From an uncultured Leucobacter sp. (GTDB lineage: Bacteria > Actinomycetota > Actinomycetes > Actinomycetales > Microbacteriaceae), in assembly GCA_937872275.1 (NCBI GenBank), contig CALMSE010000297.1, forward strand, positions 1-7,821: 7,821 nt of DNA, given 5' to 3'. Positions 1 through 6,155 of the stretch are shown piece by piece. The notes below the pieces were generated by a model, which saw only the letters and a program-made list of their open reading frames with translations, had not been told where the DNA came from and did not search any database. Each line of letters opens with the position of its first letter. The stretch's first letter is position 1. The position numbers and the translations under genes are program-made.

Positions 1-1
1 C

Positions 2-574
2 GGCGATATAGGGCGGGAGCGGCATGCGGCCGGCGCGCTCGAGCAGCAGCTCGAGGCCCTGCTGCTCGTGGCCGACGAACCGGTGAGCGCGGTCGGCCTC
101 GCCACCGCGGTGGATCGGCCCGTGCGCGAGGTGCGGGCGGCCGTCTCGGCGCTCGTCGCCGACTACGACGGCGAGGGCGACGGGCCCCAGCGCGGCTTCG
201 AGCTGCGCCAGGTCGCGGGCGGCTACCGCTTCTACGTGCGGGAGAGCCTCGACCCGCTCATCGCCGACTTCGTGCAGCAGCAGAGCCCGGCGCGGCTCTC
301 GCAGGCCGCCCTCGAGACGCTCGCGGTGATCGCCTACCGCCAGCCGATCTCGCGCGGGGCGATCGCCTCGGTGCGCGCCGTGAACGTCGACAGCGTCGTG
401 CGCACGCTGCTCGCGCGGGGGCTCATCACCGAGGTCGGCCACGACCCCGAGACCGGGGCGGTCCTCTACGGAACCGACGACGCTCTGCTCGGCCATCTCG
501 GCCTCGGCAGCCTCGACGAGCTGCCGCCGATCGCCCCCCTGCTCGCCGACGCCGACGAGGGGTTCACGGAGTGA
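2..574 (+). CDS. scpB: Segregation and condensation protein B, 5' end outside the window
   Basis: ScpB is a winged-helix protein that, with the kleisin ScpA, forms the non-SMC part of the bacterial condensin that compacts and segregates the chromosome. The reading frame is open back to base 2. The first visible residues lead into LEALLLVADEPVS, the conserved first helix of the family, so the GTG at 68 falls inside that helix and is not the start; the true start lies upstream of the window. Further family hallmarks are the GGYRFYV strand, the LSQAALETLAVIAYRQPISR segment (the second winged helix, the best conserved part) and LLARGLITEVG followed by the LYGTDDALL wing. The C-terminus is short and acidic. 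The stop TGA (572-574) overlaps the GTG start of the next gene as GTGA. A TAG at 9-11 in another frame could be the end of scpA, but too little is visible to say. Confidence 0.93.
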   Translation, partial: GDIGRERHAAGALEQQLEALLLVADEPVSAVGLATAVDRPVREVRAAVSALVADYDGEGDGPQRGFELRQVAGGYRFYVRESLDPLIADFVQQQSPARLSQAALETLAVIAYRQPISRGAIASVRAVNVDSVVRTLLARGLITEVGHDPETGAVLYGTDDALLGHLGLGSLDELPPIAPLLADADEGFTE

Positions 575-1431
575 CGGGCCTGCCGGAGACCGGCGTGCGT
601 CTGCAGAAAGCGCTCGCCCATGCGGGGGTGGCCTCCAGGCGCGCCTGCGAGTCCCTCATCGCGGGCGGTCGAGTCACCGTCAACGGCGAGGAGGTCTGGG
701 AGCTGGGCAGCCGTATCGACCCCGCGACCGACATCGTGCGCGTCGACGGCGTCGTCGTGCAGCTCGACACGGCCAAGCGCTACTTCGTGCTCAACAAGCC
801 GCGGGGCGTCGTCTCGACCATGAGCGACGAGCAGGGCCGCCGCGACCTGCGCGAGTTCGTCGAGCCCCTGGGCGAGCGCGTCTACAACGTCGGCCGCCTC
901 GACACCGACACCTCGGGTCTGCTGGTGCTGACGAACGACGGCGAGCTCGCGCACCGCCTCGCCCACCCGAGCTTCGGCGTGCAGAAGATCTACATCGCGA
1001 AGGTGCGGGGCCGGGTGACGCCGGCGGTGATCCAGCGCCTGAAGGACGGGGTGGATCTCGACGACGGCCCCATCCGCGCGGACGCGGCGAAGCTGCTGCC
1101 CGGCGGTTCGGACGGGGGCTCGCTCGTCGAGGTGACGCTGCACTCCGGCCGCAACCGCATCGTGCGGCGCATGCTCGCGGAGGTCGGCCATCCCGTGCGG
1201 GAGCTCGTCCGGCGCAGCTTCGGGCCGCTGCATCTCGGCACGCTGCGCCTCGGCGAGCTGCGCGAACTCTCGGCCGCCGAGCTCGGCGCGCTCCTGAGCG
1301 TCGCGGAGGACGGCACGGAGGCCGCCGCGGGCATCACCGCCGGACGCCCGGGCGACGGCAAGGGCGCGAAGGGGATGCGCGGAGTCGCCGCGCAGGGCAA
1401 CCCGCACGGGCGCCGGCGATCCGAGCCCTGA
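571..1431 (+). CDS. rluB: RluB/RsuA-family rRNA pseudouridine synthase
   Basis: This enzyme isomerises a specific uridine of ribosomal RNA to pseudouridine; the RluB/RluE/RsuA branch acts on 23S or 16S rRNA, and the exact target cannot be read from sequence alone. The 286-residue product starts with an S4 RNA-binding domain (about residues 9-70, beginning LQKALAHAGVASRR). The synthase domain follows with LNKPRGVVST (about 74-83), the catalytic motif GRLDTDTSGLL with Asp111 as nucleophile, and GRNRIVRRML (193-202), the family C-terminal motif. The last 45 or so residues are a Gly/Ala/Arg-rich tail ending in a basic stretch, probably disordered. The GTG start overlaps the scpB stop by four bases, pointing to translational coupling. 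The symbol rluB follows common usage for this position in actinobacterial clusters; true substrate equivalence to E. coli RluB is inferred. Confidence 0.93.
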   Translation: MTGLPETGVRLQKALAHAGVASRRACESLIAGGRVTVNGEEVWELGSRIDPATDIVRVDGVVVQLDTAKRYFVLNKPRGVVSTMSDEQGRRDLREFVEPLGERVYNVGRLDTDTSGLLVLTNDGELAHRLAHPSFGVQKIYIAKVRGRVTPAVIQRLKDGVDLDDGPIRADAAKLLPGGSDGGSLVEVTLHSGRNRIVRRMLAEVGHPVRELVRRSFGPLHLGTLRLGELRELSAAELGALLSVAEDGTEAAAGITAGRPGDGKGAKGMRGVAAQGNPHGRRRSEP

Positions 1432-1444
1432 GCCCGTCGAGGGG
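1426..1444. repeat. Short imperfect palindrome over the rluB stop codon
   Basis: The 19 bases CCCTGAGCCCGTCGAGGGG include the rluB stop codon (TGA 1429-1431). The ends can pair (CCCT with AGGG). The sequence resembles the CCCTGAGCTTGTCGAAGGG type of dispersed palindromic repeat that I recall from many bacterial genomes; that link is from memory and unverified. It merges into a second perfect inverted repeat, GGGGTCGGGACCCC (1441-1454). There is no T-run, so this is not a clear intrinsic terminator. Confidence 0.4.
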
Positions 1445-1493
1445 TCGGGACCCCGCCGCGGAGCCGGTCCGCACAGCATGCGAACGGCCCCGG

Positions 1494-1499
1494 TAGGGC
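1494..1499 (+). promoter_or_regulatory. Weak -10 candidate upstream of tyrA
   Basis: TAGGGC lies 37 bases before the preferred tyrA start, in the only sizeable gap (99 bases) of the scpB-der cluster. It fits the TANNNT-like actinobacterial -10 box in four of its first five positions but lacks the final T. No convincing -35 box sits 16-19 bases upstream. It could give tyrA-cmk-der an internal promoter; the evidence is thin. Confidence 0.22.
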
Positions 1500-1518
1500 A
1501 GACTTGGAGCAGCGAATG

Positions 1519-1525
1519 AAGGAGG
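1519..1525 (+). promoter_or_regulatory. Strong ribosome binding site that sets the tyrA start
   Basis: AAGGAGG is a near-perfect Shine-Dalgarno sequence. It lies five bases upstream of GTG 1531. It also lies inside the reading frame that would result from the earlier in-frame starts TTG 1504 or ATG 1516, which have no comparable site in front. This decides for the GTG. Confidence 0.8.
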
Positions 1526-1530
1526 CCTCC

Positions 1531-2634
1531 GTGGCGAATGGAGCGGCGAACGGGCTGGCGAGCCGCGTGCGCGGTCCCGTGCACGTGATCGGCGCGGGCC
1601 TGCTGGGCGCGAGCGTCGGCCTGGGTCTGCGCGCCCGGGGGGTCGACGTGACCCTCGAAGACGTCTCGCCGACGACGGCGCTGCTCGCCGCGGACTACGG
1701 AGCCGGGCGCGCGCGCGGCGAGGACGACGCGCCGCCCGCCCTCGTCGTGGTCGCCACGCCGCCCGACGTGGTCGCCGACGTCGTCGAGCGCGCCCTGAGG
1801 ACCTTCCCGGACGCCGTCGTCACCGACGTGGCGAGCGTGAAGCTCGCGCCGTTCCTCGAGCTCCGCCGTCGCGGGGTCGACCTCACGCACTACGTCGGCT
1901 CGCACCCCATGGCCGGGCGCGAGCGCGGCGGCGCGATCATGGCGCGCGCAGACATCTTCGCGGCGCGGCCGTGGATCATCTGCCGCGACGAGGAGACCCC
2001 GGCGGCGGCGCTCGCGCTCGTCGAGGCCGTCGCACTCGAGCTCGGGGCGACCCCGCTCGAGATGACGCCTCAGGAGCACGACCGGGCGGTCGGCCTCGTG
2101 TCCCATCTGCCGCAGGCGGTCGCGAGCCTGCTCGCCGGGCGGCTCGTGCCGGCCTCGGAGCAGGCCATGGGCCTCGCCGGACAGGGGCTCCGGGACACCA
2201 CCCGCATCGCCGCCAGCGACCCCGAGCTCTGGGTGCAGATTCTCGGCGCGAACCGGGTACCGGTGCTCGAAGGGCTGGAGGCGCTGCAGGCCGACCTCGC
2301 GGCCTTCGTCGAGGCGCTGCGCGAGCCGGACTCGCCCGGCGCTCGCCGCCGCATCGCCGACCTGCTGGCCGCGGGGAACCGCGGAGTCGCCCGCATCCCG
2401 GGCAAGCACGGCAGCCGGGAGCGCTTCGCCACGATCACGGTGCTCATCGACGACCGGCCGGGCCAGATCGCGGCGCTGCTCACCGAGATCGGCGACCTCG
2501 GCATCAACATGGAGGATCTGCGCCTCGAGCACTCGCCCGGCGCCCAGATCGGCTTCGCCGAGATCGCGGTGCTTCCCGAGGTCGCCGAGCGCGCGATCGC
2601 GGACCTGACGGAGCGCGGATGGACGACGCTGTGA
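1531..2634 (+). CDS. tyrA: Prephenate dehydrogenase with C-terminal ACT domain
   Basis: TyrA oxidatively decarboxylates prephenate to 4-hydroxyphenylpyruvate, the committed step to tyrosine. From GTG 1531 the product has 367 residues. The N-terminal Rossmann domain carries VIGAGLLGASVGLGL (19-33). The second beta strand ends in acidic residues (VTLEDVSP), which suggests NAD rather than NADP preference (inference). The catalytic half shows TDVASVK (98-104), GSHPMAGRERGG (123-134, with the conserved catalytic-region His125), SHLPQAVAS (191-199) and RDTTRIAASDPELW (221-234), where a conserved Arg is expected to bind the substrate. Residues about 298-367 form an ACT domain (FATITVLIDDRPGQIAALL), probably giving feedback control by an aromatic amino acid. 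The longer version from TTG 1504 adds nine residues but would contain the ribosome binding site. It overlaps cmk by 16 bases. Confidence 0.93.
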   Translation: MANGAANGLASRVRGPVHVIGAGLLGASVGLGLRARGVDVTLEDVSPTTALLAADYGAGRARGEDDAPPALVVVATPPDVVADVVERALRTFPDAVVTDVASVKLAPFLELRRRGVDLTHYVGSHPMAGRERGGAIMARADIFAARPWIICRDEETPAAALALVEAVALELGATPLEMTPQEHDRAVGLVSHLPQAVASLLAGRLVPASEQAMGLAGQGLRDTTRIAASDPELWVQILGANRVPVLEGLEALQADLAAFVEALREPDSPGARRRIADLLAAGNRGVARIPGKHGSRERFATITVLIDDRPGQIAALLTEIGDLGINMEDLRLEHSPGAQIGFAEIAVLPEVAERAIADLTERGWTTL

Positions 2635-3332
2635 GCGCGACGGCGAGCCCCCTGACGGTCGCGATCGACGGTCCAGCGGGCAGCGGCAAGTCGAGCGTGG
2701 CCCGCGAGGCGGCGGCGAGGCTCGGCTTCGGCATCCTCGACACGGGAGCCGCCTATCGCGCGCTGGCCTGGGCGGCGCTCGAGACGGGCGTCGACCTCGA
2801 CGACGAGGCCGGGCTGCTCGGGCTGCTCGACCGCTGGCGCTACGACATCACGCTGCGCGGCGAGCAGCGGGTGGCGGTCGCGCTGCGAGCCGGTGACGAG
2901 GCCGTCGACGCGACGGCCGCGATCCGCACCCCCGAACTCAGCGCTCAGGTGAGCCGCGTGTCGAAGCACCCGGCGGTGCGGGATCGGCTGAACGGCATGT
3001 TCCGCGCGCTCGTCGCGGCCTCGGGGCTTCCGGGCGTCGTCATCGAAGGACGCGACATCACTACGGTCGTGGCGCCCGACGCCCCCGTGCGGCTACTGCT
3101 CACGGCCTCGGCCGAGGTCCGCGCCGCGCGCCGGGCGGGGGAGCTGCCCGGGCTCGGCCCGGAGCAGGTGCTCGCTGAGCTGCGTGCGCGCGACGCGAAG
3201 GACGCGCTCGTGGTCGACTTCTTCACCCCGGCACCCGGGGTGACGCTGATCGACACCACCGGGCTGGATTTCGAGCAGTCGGTCCGGGCTGTGACCGATA
3301 TCGTGCAAGAGGCACAGGAAGGCGCGCGATGA
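2619..3332 (+). CDS. cmk: Cytidylate (CMP/dCMP) kinase
   Basis: Cmk phosphorylates CMP and dCMP to the diphosphates using ATP, in cytoplasmic nucleotide salvage and supply. The 237-residue product has the P-loop GPAGSGKSS (18-26), the NMP-binding [12 protein letters not shown] (40-51), [19 protein letters not shown] (143-161) and the LID/Arg region RARDAKD (189-195) followed by [16 protein letters not shown]. Length fits bacterial Cmk. ATG 2619 is preferred: GGAG (2610-2613) sits five bases in front. GTG 2631, which overlaps the tyrA stop as GTGA, is an alternative that would shorten the protein by four residues with no loss of conserved sequence. The end overlaps der by four bases (ATGA). 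The cmk-der pairing is frequent in Actinobacteria and couples nucleotide supply with ribosome assembly genes. Confidence 0.94.
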   Translation: MDDAVSATASPLTVAIDGPAGSGKSSVAREAAARLGFGILDTGAAYRALAWAALETGVDLDDEAGLLGLLDRWRYDITLRGEQRVAVALRAGDEAVDATAAIRTPELSAQVSRVSKHPAVRDRLNGMFRALVAASGLPGVVIEGRDITTVVAPDAPVRLLLTASAEVRAARRAGELPGLGPEQVLAELRARDAKDALVVDFFTPAPGVTLIDTTGLDFEQSVRAVTDIVQEAQEGAR

Positions 3333-4858
3333 GCGAGCATGAGGAAGAGTTCGAGTTCGATCCGGAGTCGGTCGGCGACGACGAGGTGATCGCCGGCGAG
3401 GGCTTCGACGATTCGGTCACCGACGAGGAGCGCCTGCGCGCCATGCGCTCGAACCTCGAGGGCTTCGAGCTGGAGGACGAGGATCTCGCGCTGCTCGGCG
3501 CCGGCGGCGAGTTCCTGGGCTTCGCCGAGCCGGAGGCCGAGGCGCTGCCCGTGGTCGCGATCGTCGGCCGGCCGAACGTCGGCAAGTCGGCGCTCGTCAA
3601 CCGCGTGCTCGGGCGTCGCGAGGCCGTGGTGGAGGACGTGCCGGGCGTCACGCGCGACCGGGTGAGCTACCCCGCGGAATGGACGGGCAAGCGCTTCACG
3701 GTGGTCGATACGGGCGGGTGGGAGCCCGACGCCCGGGGCATCGACGCCGCCGTCGCAGCGCAGGCCGAGGTCGCCATCGAGCTCTGCGACGCGGTGCTCT
3801 TCGTCGTCGACTCCCGCGTCGGCGCGACGGCGACCGACGAGCGCGTGGTGCAGCTGCTGCGCCGCACGGACAAGCCCGTCTTCCTCGTCGCGAACAAGGT
3901 CGACGACGCGATCCAGGAGCCGGAGGCCGCGGCTCTGTGGTCGCTCGGCCTCGGCGAGCCCTGGCCCGTCTCGGCGCTGCACGGTCGCGGCGTGGCCGAT
4001 CTGCTCGACGCGGTGCTGAAGGTGCTGCCCGATGAATCCGCCGTGGCGAAGCCGAAGCTCGGGGGCCCCCGGCGCGTGGCGATCGTCGGCCGCCCGAACG
4101 TGGGCAAGTCGAGCCTGCTCAACAAGGCCGCCGGCGAGGAGCGCGTCGTGGTCAACGAGCTCGCGGGCACCACACGCGACCCCGTCGACGAGCAGGTCGA
4201 GATCGCCGGCCGCGTGTGGACCTTCGTCGACACCGCCGGCATCCGGCGCCGGGTGCACATGCAGCAGGGCGCCGACTTCTACGCCTCGCTGCGCACCGCC
4301 GCCGCGCTCGAGAAGGCCGAGGTCGCGGTGGTGATGCTCGACGTCAGCGCGCCGATCAGCGAGCAGGACGTGCGCATCATCGACCTCGTGCTCGAATCGG
4401 GTCGCGCGCTCGTGCTCGCCTTCAACAAGTGGGACCTGCTCGACGACGAGCGCCGCCGCTACCTGGAGCGGGAGATCGAGCAGGACCTCGCGCACGTCTC
4501 GTGGGCGCCGCGCGTCAACATCTCGGCGCGCACCGGCCGTCACCTCGAGAAGCTCGTGCCCGCGCTCGAGACCGCGCTCGAGTCGTGGGACACGCGGATT
4601 CCCACCGCGAAGTTCAACGCCTTCGTCGCCGAGCTCGTGCAGGAGCACCCGCATCCGCTGCGCGGCGGCAAGCAGCCGCGCATCCTCTTCGGCACGCAGG
4701 TGCAGAACCGGCCGCCGACCTTCGTGCTCTTCACGACGGGCTTCCTCGATCCGGGCTACCGCCGCTTCATCCAGCGTCGCCTGCGCGAGCGCTACGGCTT
4801 CGAGGGCACCCCCATCGTGCTCAACATGCGCATCCGTGAGAAGCGTCAGCGTCGCTGA
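3329..4858 (+). CDS. der: Ribosome biogenesis GTPase Der (EngA), two GTPase domains
   Basis: Der is an essential tandem GTPase that helps mature the 50S ribosomal subunit. The 509-residue product has a very acidic N-terminal extension (about 1-72, full of Glu/Asp), common in actinobacterial forms. G domain 1 shows GRPNVGKS (80-87), VTRD (107-110), DTGG (127-130) and NKVD (189-192). G domain 2 shows GRPNVGKS (254-261), TTRD (281-284), DTAG (301-304), NKWD (366-369) and SARTG (399-403). The KH-like RNA-binding domain covers about 420-509, ending in the basic REKRQRR. The start overlaps the cmk stop as ATGA, with AGGAAGG (3316-3322) six bases upstream. The last six codons and the stop lie inside a perfect 13-bp hairpin that belongs to the downstream palindromic element, so the C-terminal tail may have been reshaped by it. 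Confidence 0.96.
   Translation: MSEHEEEFEFDPESVGDDEVIAGEGFDDSVTDEERLRAMRSNLEGFELEDEDLALLGAGGEFLGFAEPEAEALPVVAIVGRPNVGKSALVNRVLGRREAVVEDVPGVTRDRVSYPAEWTGKRFTVVDTGGWEPDARGIDAAVAAQAEVAIELCDAVLFVVDSRVGATATDERVVQLLRRTDKPVFLVANKVDDAIQEPEAAALWSLGLGEPWPVSALHGRGVADLLDAVLKVLPDESAVAKPKLGGPRRVAIVGRPNVGKSSLLNKAAGEERVVVNELAGTTRDPVDEQVEIAGRVWTFVDTAGIRRRVHMQQGADFYASLRTAAALEKAEVAVVMLDVSAPISEQDVRIIDLVLESGRALVLAFNKWDLLDDERRRYLEREIEQDLAHVSWAPRVNISARTGRHLEKLVPALETALESWDTRIPTAKFNAFVAELVQEHPHPLRGGKQPRILFGTQVQNRPPTFVLFTTGFLDPGYRRFIQRRLRERYGFEGTPIVLNMRIREKRQRR
4834..4846 (+). repeat. 13-bp direct repeat, left copy (inside der)
   Basis: CCGTGAGAAGCGT is repeated exactly at 5150-5162, 316 bases away. The left copy codes for the Arg-Glu-Lys-Arg near the der C-terminus. 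A nine-base part (GAGAAGCGT) also occurs inverted at 4858-4866 as the other arm of the first hairpin. Confidence 0.8.
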
Positions 4859-4866
4859 CGCTTCTC
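4838..4866. repeat. Perfect 13-bp hairpin across the der stop codon
   Basis: GAGAAGCGTCAGC (4838-4850), loop GTC, then GCTGACGCTTCTC (4854-4866): all 13 pairs match. The left arm encodes EKRQ and the TGA stop (4856-4858) lies in the right arm. It could block 3' exonucleases or slow the ribosome at the stop, but no U-rich tail follows, so it is not a standard intrinsic terminator. Confidence 0.85.
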
Positions 4867-4869
4867 CGA

Positions 4870-4889
4870 GGAGGCCATTTCTGGCCTCC
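4870..4889. repeat. 8-bp hairpin with TTTC loop (GAAA loop on the minus strand)
   Basis: GGAGGCCA, loop TTTC, TGGCCTCC. Read on the minus strand the tip is CCAGAAATGG, the same ten bases as the tip of the plus-strand hairpin at 4999-5020 (5005-5014). The two hairpins are therefore the same tip module in opposite orientation. Confidence 0.8.
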
Positions 4890-4894
4890 GAGAG

Positions 4895-4959
4895 GCACGT
4901 GGCGTTCGCGAGAGAACGCGTCGCGTTCTCGCTGCGCCATGTGGCGCGGCCACTGCCGC
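4895..4959 (+). repeat. 65-bp direct repeat, copy 1
   Basis: This stretch aligns to 5060-5123 at about 54 of 65 columns with one single-base gap. It starts with GCACGTG, holds a hairpin GAGAACGC-GTC-GCGTTCTC (4912-4930) and ends with GCGGCCACTGCCGC, whose CACT loop is kept in both copies. The stems are conserved exactly while the GTC loop differs from the ATG loop of copy 2, which suggests pairing is what is preserved. Confidence 0.75.
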
Positions 4960-4960
4960 G

Positions 4961-5046
4961 CCGCGACCGAGCCCGAGACGGGCTCGGCGCACGGCACGCG
5001 ACGCCCAGAAATGGGCGTCGCCGGCAGATGCCGTGCGCGGTCGCGG
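4961..5046. repeat. Three-way-junction core of the palindromic element
   Basis: CCGCGACC (4961-4968) pairs with GGTCGCGG (5039-5046). Between them stand a 9-bp hairpin CCGAGCCCG-AGA-CGGGCTCGG (4967-4987) and a long arm: GCGCACGGCA (4987-4996) with TGCCGTGCGC (5029-5038), topped by CGACGCCCA-GAAA-TGGGCGTCG (4999-5020), a GNRA-type tetraloop. The helices abut (they share only 2-3 bases at the branch point), giving a compact junction that RNA or single-stranded DNA could adopt. Confidence 0.7.
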
Positions 5047-5059
5047 TGAGCGCTGCGAC

Positions 5060-5123
5060 GCACGTGCCGCTCGCAGGAGAACGCATGGCGTTCTCGCGCG
5101 GCGCGTGGTGCGGCCACTGCCGC
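5060..5123 (+). repeat. 65-bp direct repeat, copy 2
   Basis: This is the partner of 4895-4959, displaced by 165 bases (164 after a one-base gap). It has GCACGTG, the hairpin GAGAACGC-ATG-GCGTTCTC (5077-5095) and GCGGCCACTGCCGC with CACT loop, extended to a 7-bp stem at 5108-5125. The two copies stand either side of the junction core. Confidence 0.75.
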
Positions 5124-5149
5124 ACATTGCCGGAGTAGCTCCCCTCATA

Positions 5150-5162
5150 CCGTGAGAAGCGT
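5150..5162 (+). repeat. 13-bp direct repeat, right copy
   Basis: This is an exact copy of 4834-4846, ending six bases before the ATG of the next gene. Its purine-rich GAGAAG (5154-5159) is the only candidate ribosome binding site for that gene, with a nine-base spacer. The repeat may therefore supply part of the translation start region. Confidence 0.78.
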
Positions 5163-5168
5163 GCCGAT

Positions 5169-6053
5169 ATGACCTCCGAAGACCGCGACCGCGAGCTCAC
5201 CCGGCTCGAGGAGCGGATCGACCGGGCGGCGAACCGTCTGCTGCGGAGCCGCCCGGCGACCGGATGGCGCGCGTTCGCCATCGAGTGCGCCGTGTTCGTG
5301 CTCAAGCAGGCCTGGGCGTGCGTCTTCGGCGCGCTGCTGCTCGTCGCGATCGTCGCGGCGAGGCTCTGGTGGCCGGACGACGCACCGCTCGCCCGCAACG
5401 ACGCCCTCACGGTCGCTGCGGTGGCGATCCAGGTCGGCATGCTCGCCTTCCGGCTCGAGAGCGGCCGCGAACTCTGGGTGATCGTGCTCTTCCACCTCAC
5501 GGGCACCGCGATGGAGCTCTTCAAGACCGACGTCGGATCCTGGAGCTACGGGGCCGAGGGCGTGCTGCGCATCGGGGCGGTTCCGCTCTTCAGCGGCTTC
5601 ATGTACGCGGCGGTCGGCTCGTACATGGTCCGGGTGTACCGGCTGCACGAGCTCCGTTTCAGCAGGTATCCGCGGGTCTGGCTGACGACGGTGGTCGCGA
5701 TCGCGATCTACGCGAACTTCTTCACCCACCACTACGTGCTCGATCTGCGCTGGGTGCTGCTCGCCGCCGTGGTGCTGCTCTGGTTCCCCACGGTGATGCG
5801 CTTCCGGGTCTGGCGCGCCGTGCTGCGGCTTCCGCAGCTGCTGGTCTTCGCCGGGGTCGCGGTGTTCATCTGGCTGGCCGAGAACATCGCCACCTGGGGC
5901 GGGGCCTGGGCGTATCCGCACCAGGAGGCCGGCTGGGAGCCGGTGGGCGTGCAGAAGCTCATCTCGTGGTTCCTGCTGATGATCCTCTCGGTGGTGATGG
6001 TGACCTGGGTGTACCCGCCGCGGACCGAGGCGGAGCGCCCCCTCGCATCGTGA
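5169..6053 (+). CDS. DUF817-family multi-pass membrane protein
   Basis: The 294-residue product resembles the DUF817 family (YoaT-like), integral membrane proteins with no established function. After a charged cytoplasmic N-terminus (1-35, helical with alternating Glu/Arg), about eight hydrophobic segments follow: roughly 48-66, 79-95, 102-116, 134-153, 170-187, 195-210, 222-240 and 261-281. Conserved-looking polar residues lie in or next to the membrane: [20 protein letters not shown] (108-127), [17 protein letters not shown] (139-155), NFFTHH (183-188), DLR (192-194), [15 protein letters not shown] (236-250) and the late segment [10 protein letters not shown] (263-272). Buried His, Glu, Lys and Asn suggest an enzyme or a transporter, not a mere anchor (inference). 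The start at ATG 5169 has only a weak site, GAGAAG, nine bases upstream. The gene is separated from der by the palindromic element, so it may be transcribed alone. Confidence 0.85.
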   Translation: MTSEDRDRELTRLEERIDRAANRLLRSRPATGWRAFAIECAVFVLKQAWACVFGALLLVAIVAARLWWPDDAPLARNDALTVAAVAIQVGMLAFRLESGRELWVIVLFHLTGTAMELFKTDVGSWSYGAEGVLRIGAVPLFSGFMYAAVGSYMVRVYRLHELRFSRYPRVWLTTVVAIAIYANFFTHHYVLDLRWVLLAAVVLLWFPTVMRFRVWRAVLRLPQLLVFAGVAVFIWLAENIATWGGAWAYPHQEAGWEPVGVQKLISWFLLMILSVVMVTWVYPPRTEAERPLAS

Positions 6054-6155
6054 GCGGATCGCGACCCGCGGAACTGGCGCCGCCTCCGCTCGGAATGGGA
6101 GAATGGCGGGAGGATCGCGCCCCGGCGGGGGCGGACGGAACAGGGAGCCCGGACC

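Larger units (their letters stand above)
4834..5162. repeat. Composite multi-hairpin element bounded by 13-bp direct repeats
   Basis: The gap between der and the next gene is about 310 bases and holds no credible gene. Nearly every base lies in a perfect inverted repeat. In order: a 13-bp stem (4838-4866), an 8-bp stem with TTTC loop (4870-4889), 8 bp with GTC loop (4912-4930), 8 bp with CACT loop (4943-4962), 9 bp with AGA loop (4967-4987), a 10-bp stem (4987-4996 with 5029-5038) enclosing a 9-bp stem with GAAA loop (4999-5020), 8 bp with ATG loop (5077-5095) and 7 bp with CACT loop (5108-5125). A long-range stem, 4889-4901 with 5061-5073 (12 of 13 pairs), can close the middle. No T-tract follows any stem. 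It could be a REP/BIME-like mosaic, a non-autonomous mobile element, or a structured transcript. Function is unknown. Confidence 0.85.

Noticed and set aside
24..100. ATG 24 as the scpB start
   Set aside because: It is in a different frame from the conserved scpB sequence; GGGAG stands in front but the product is Ser/Arg-rich nonsense.
466..2532. Very long minus-strand open frame opposite rluB and tyrA
   Set aside because: It lies opposite well-supported genes. The translation is Arg/Ala/His-rich with no domain, as expected for the complement of high-GC codons.
4838..4866. Intrinsic terminator of der
   Set aside because: The stem is strong but no U-rich tract follows; the next bases are CGAGGAGG.
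4836..5138. Small open frames on both strands in the der-DUF817 gap
   Set aside because: They exist only because the palindromes lack stop codons. Both strands give similar repetitive peptides (such as ERHVAFARERVAFS), no ribosome binding site is present, and the plus one starts inside der.
4834..5162. CRISPR array or integron attC site
   Set aside because: There are only two unequal repeat copies with a palindromic core between them, so no regular spacer pattern. No attC-type RYYYAAC/GTTRRRY ends are seen and no cas or integrase gene is in view.
2945..5524. Long minus-strand open frame opposite cmk, der and the DUF817 gene
   Set aside because: The translation is low-complexity and rich in Arg, Ser, Ala and His. 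It crosses three plus-strand genes and the hairpin block, with no domain or start signal.
6117..6132. Small GC hairpin in the leader of the lipoprotein gene
   Set aside because: Only five G-C pairs with a four-base loop in a very GC-rich stretch; expected by chance and no riboswitch-like features surround it.
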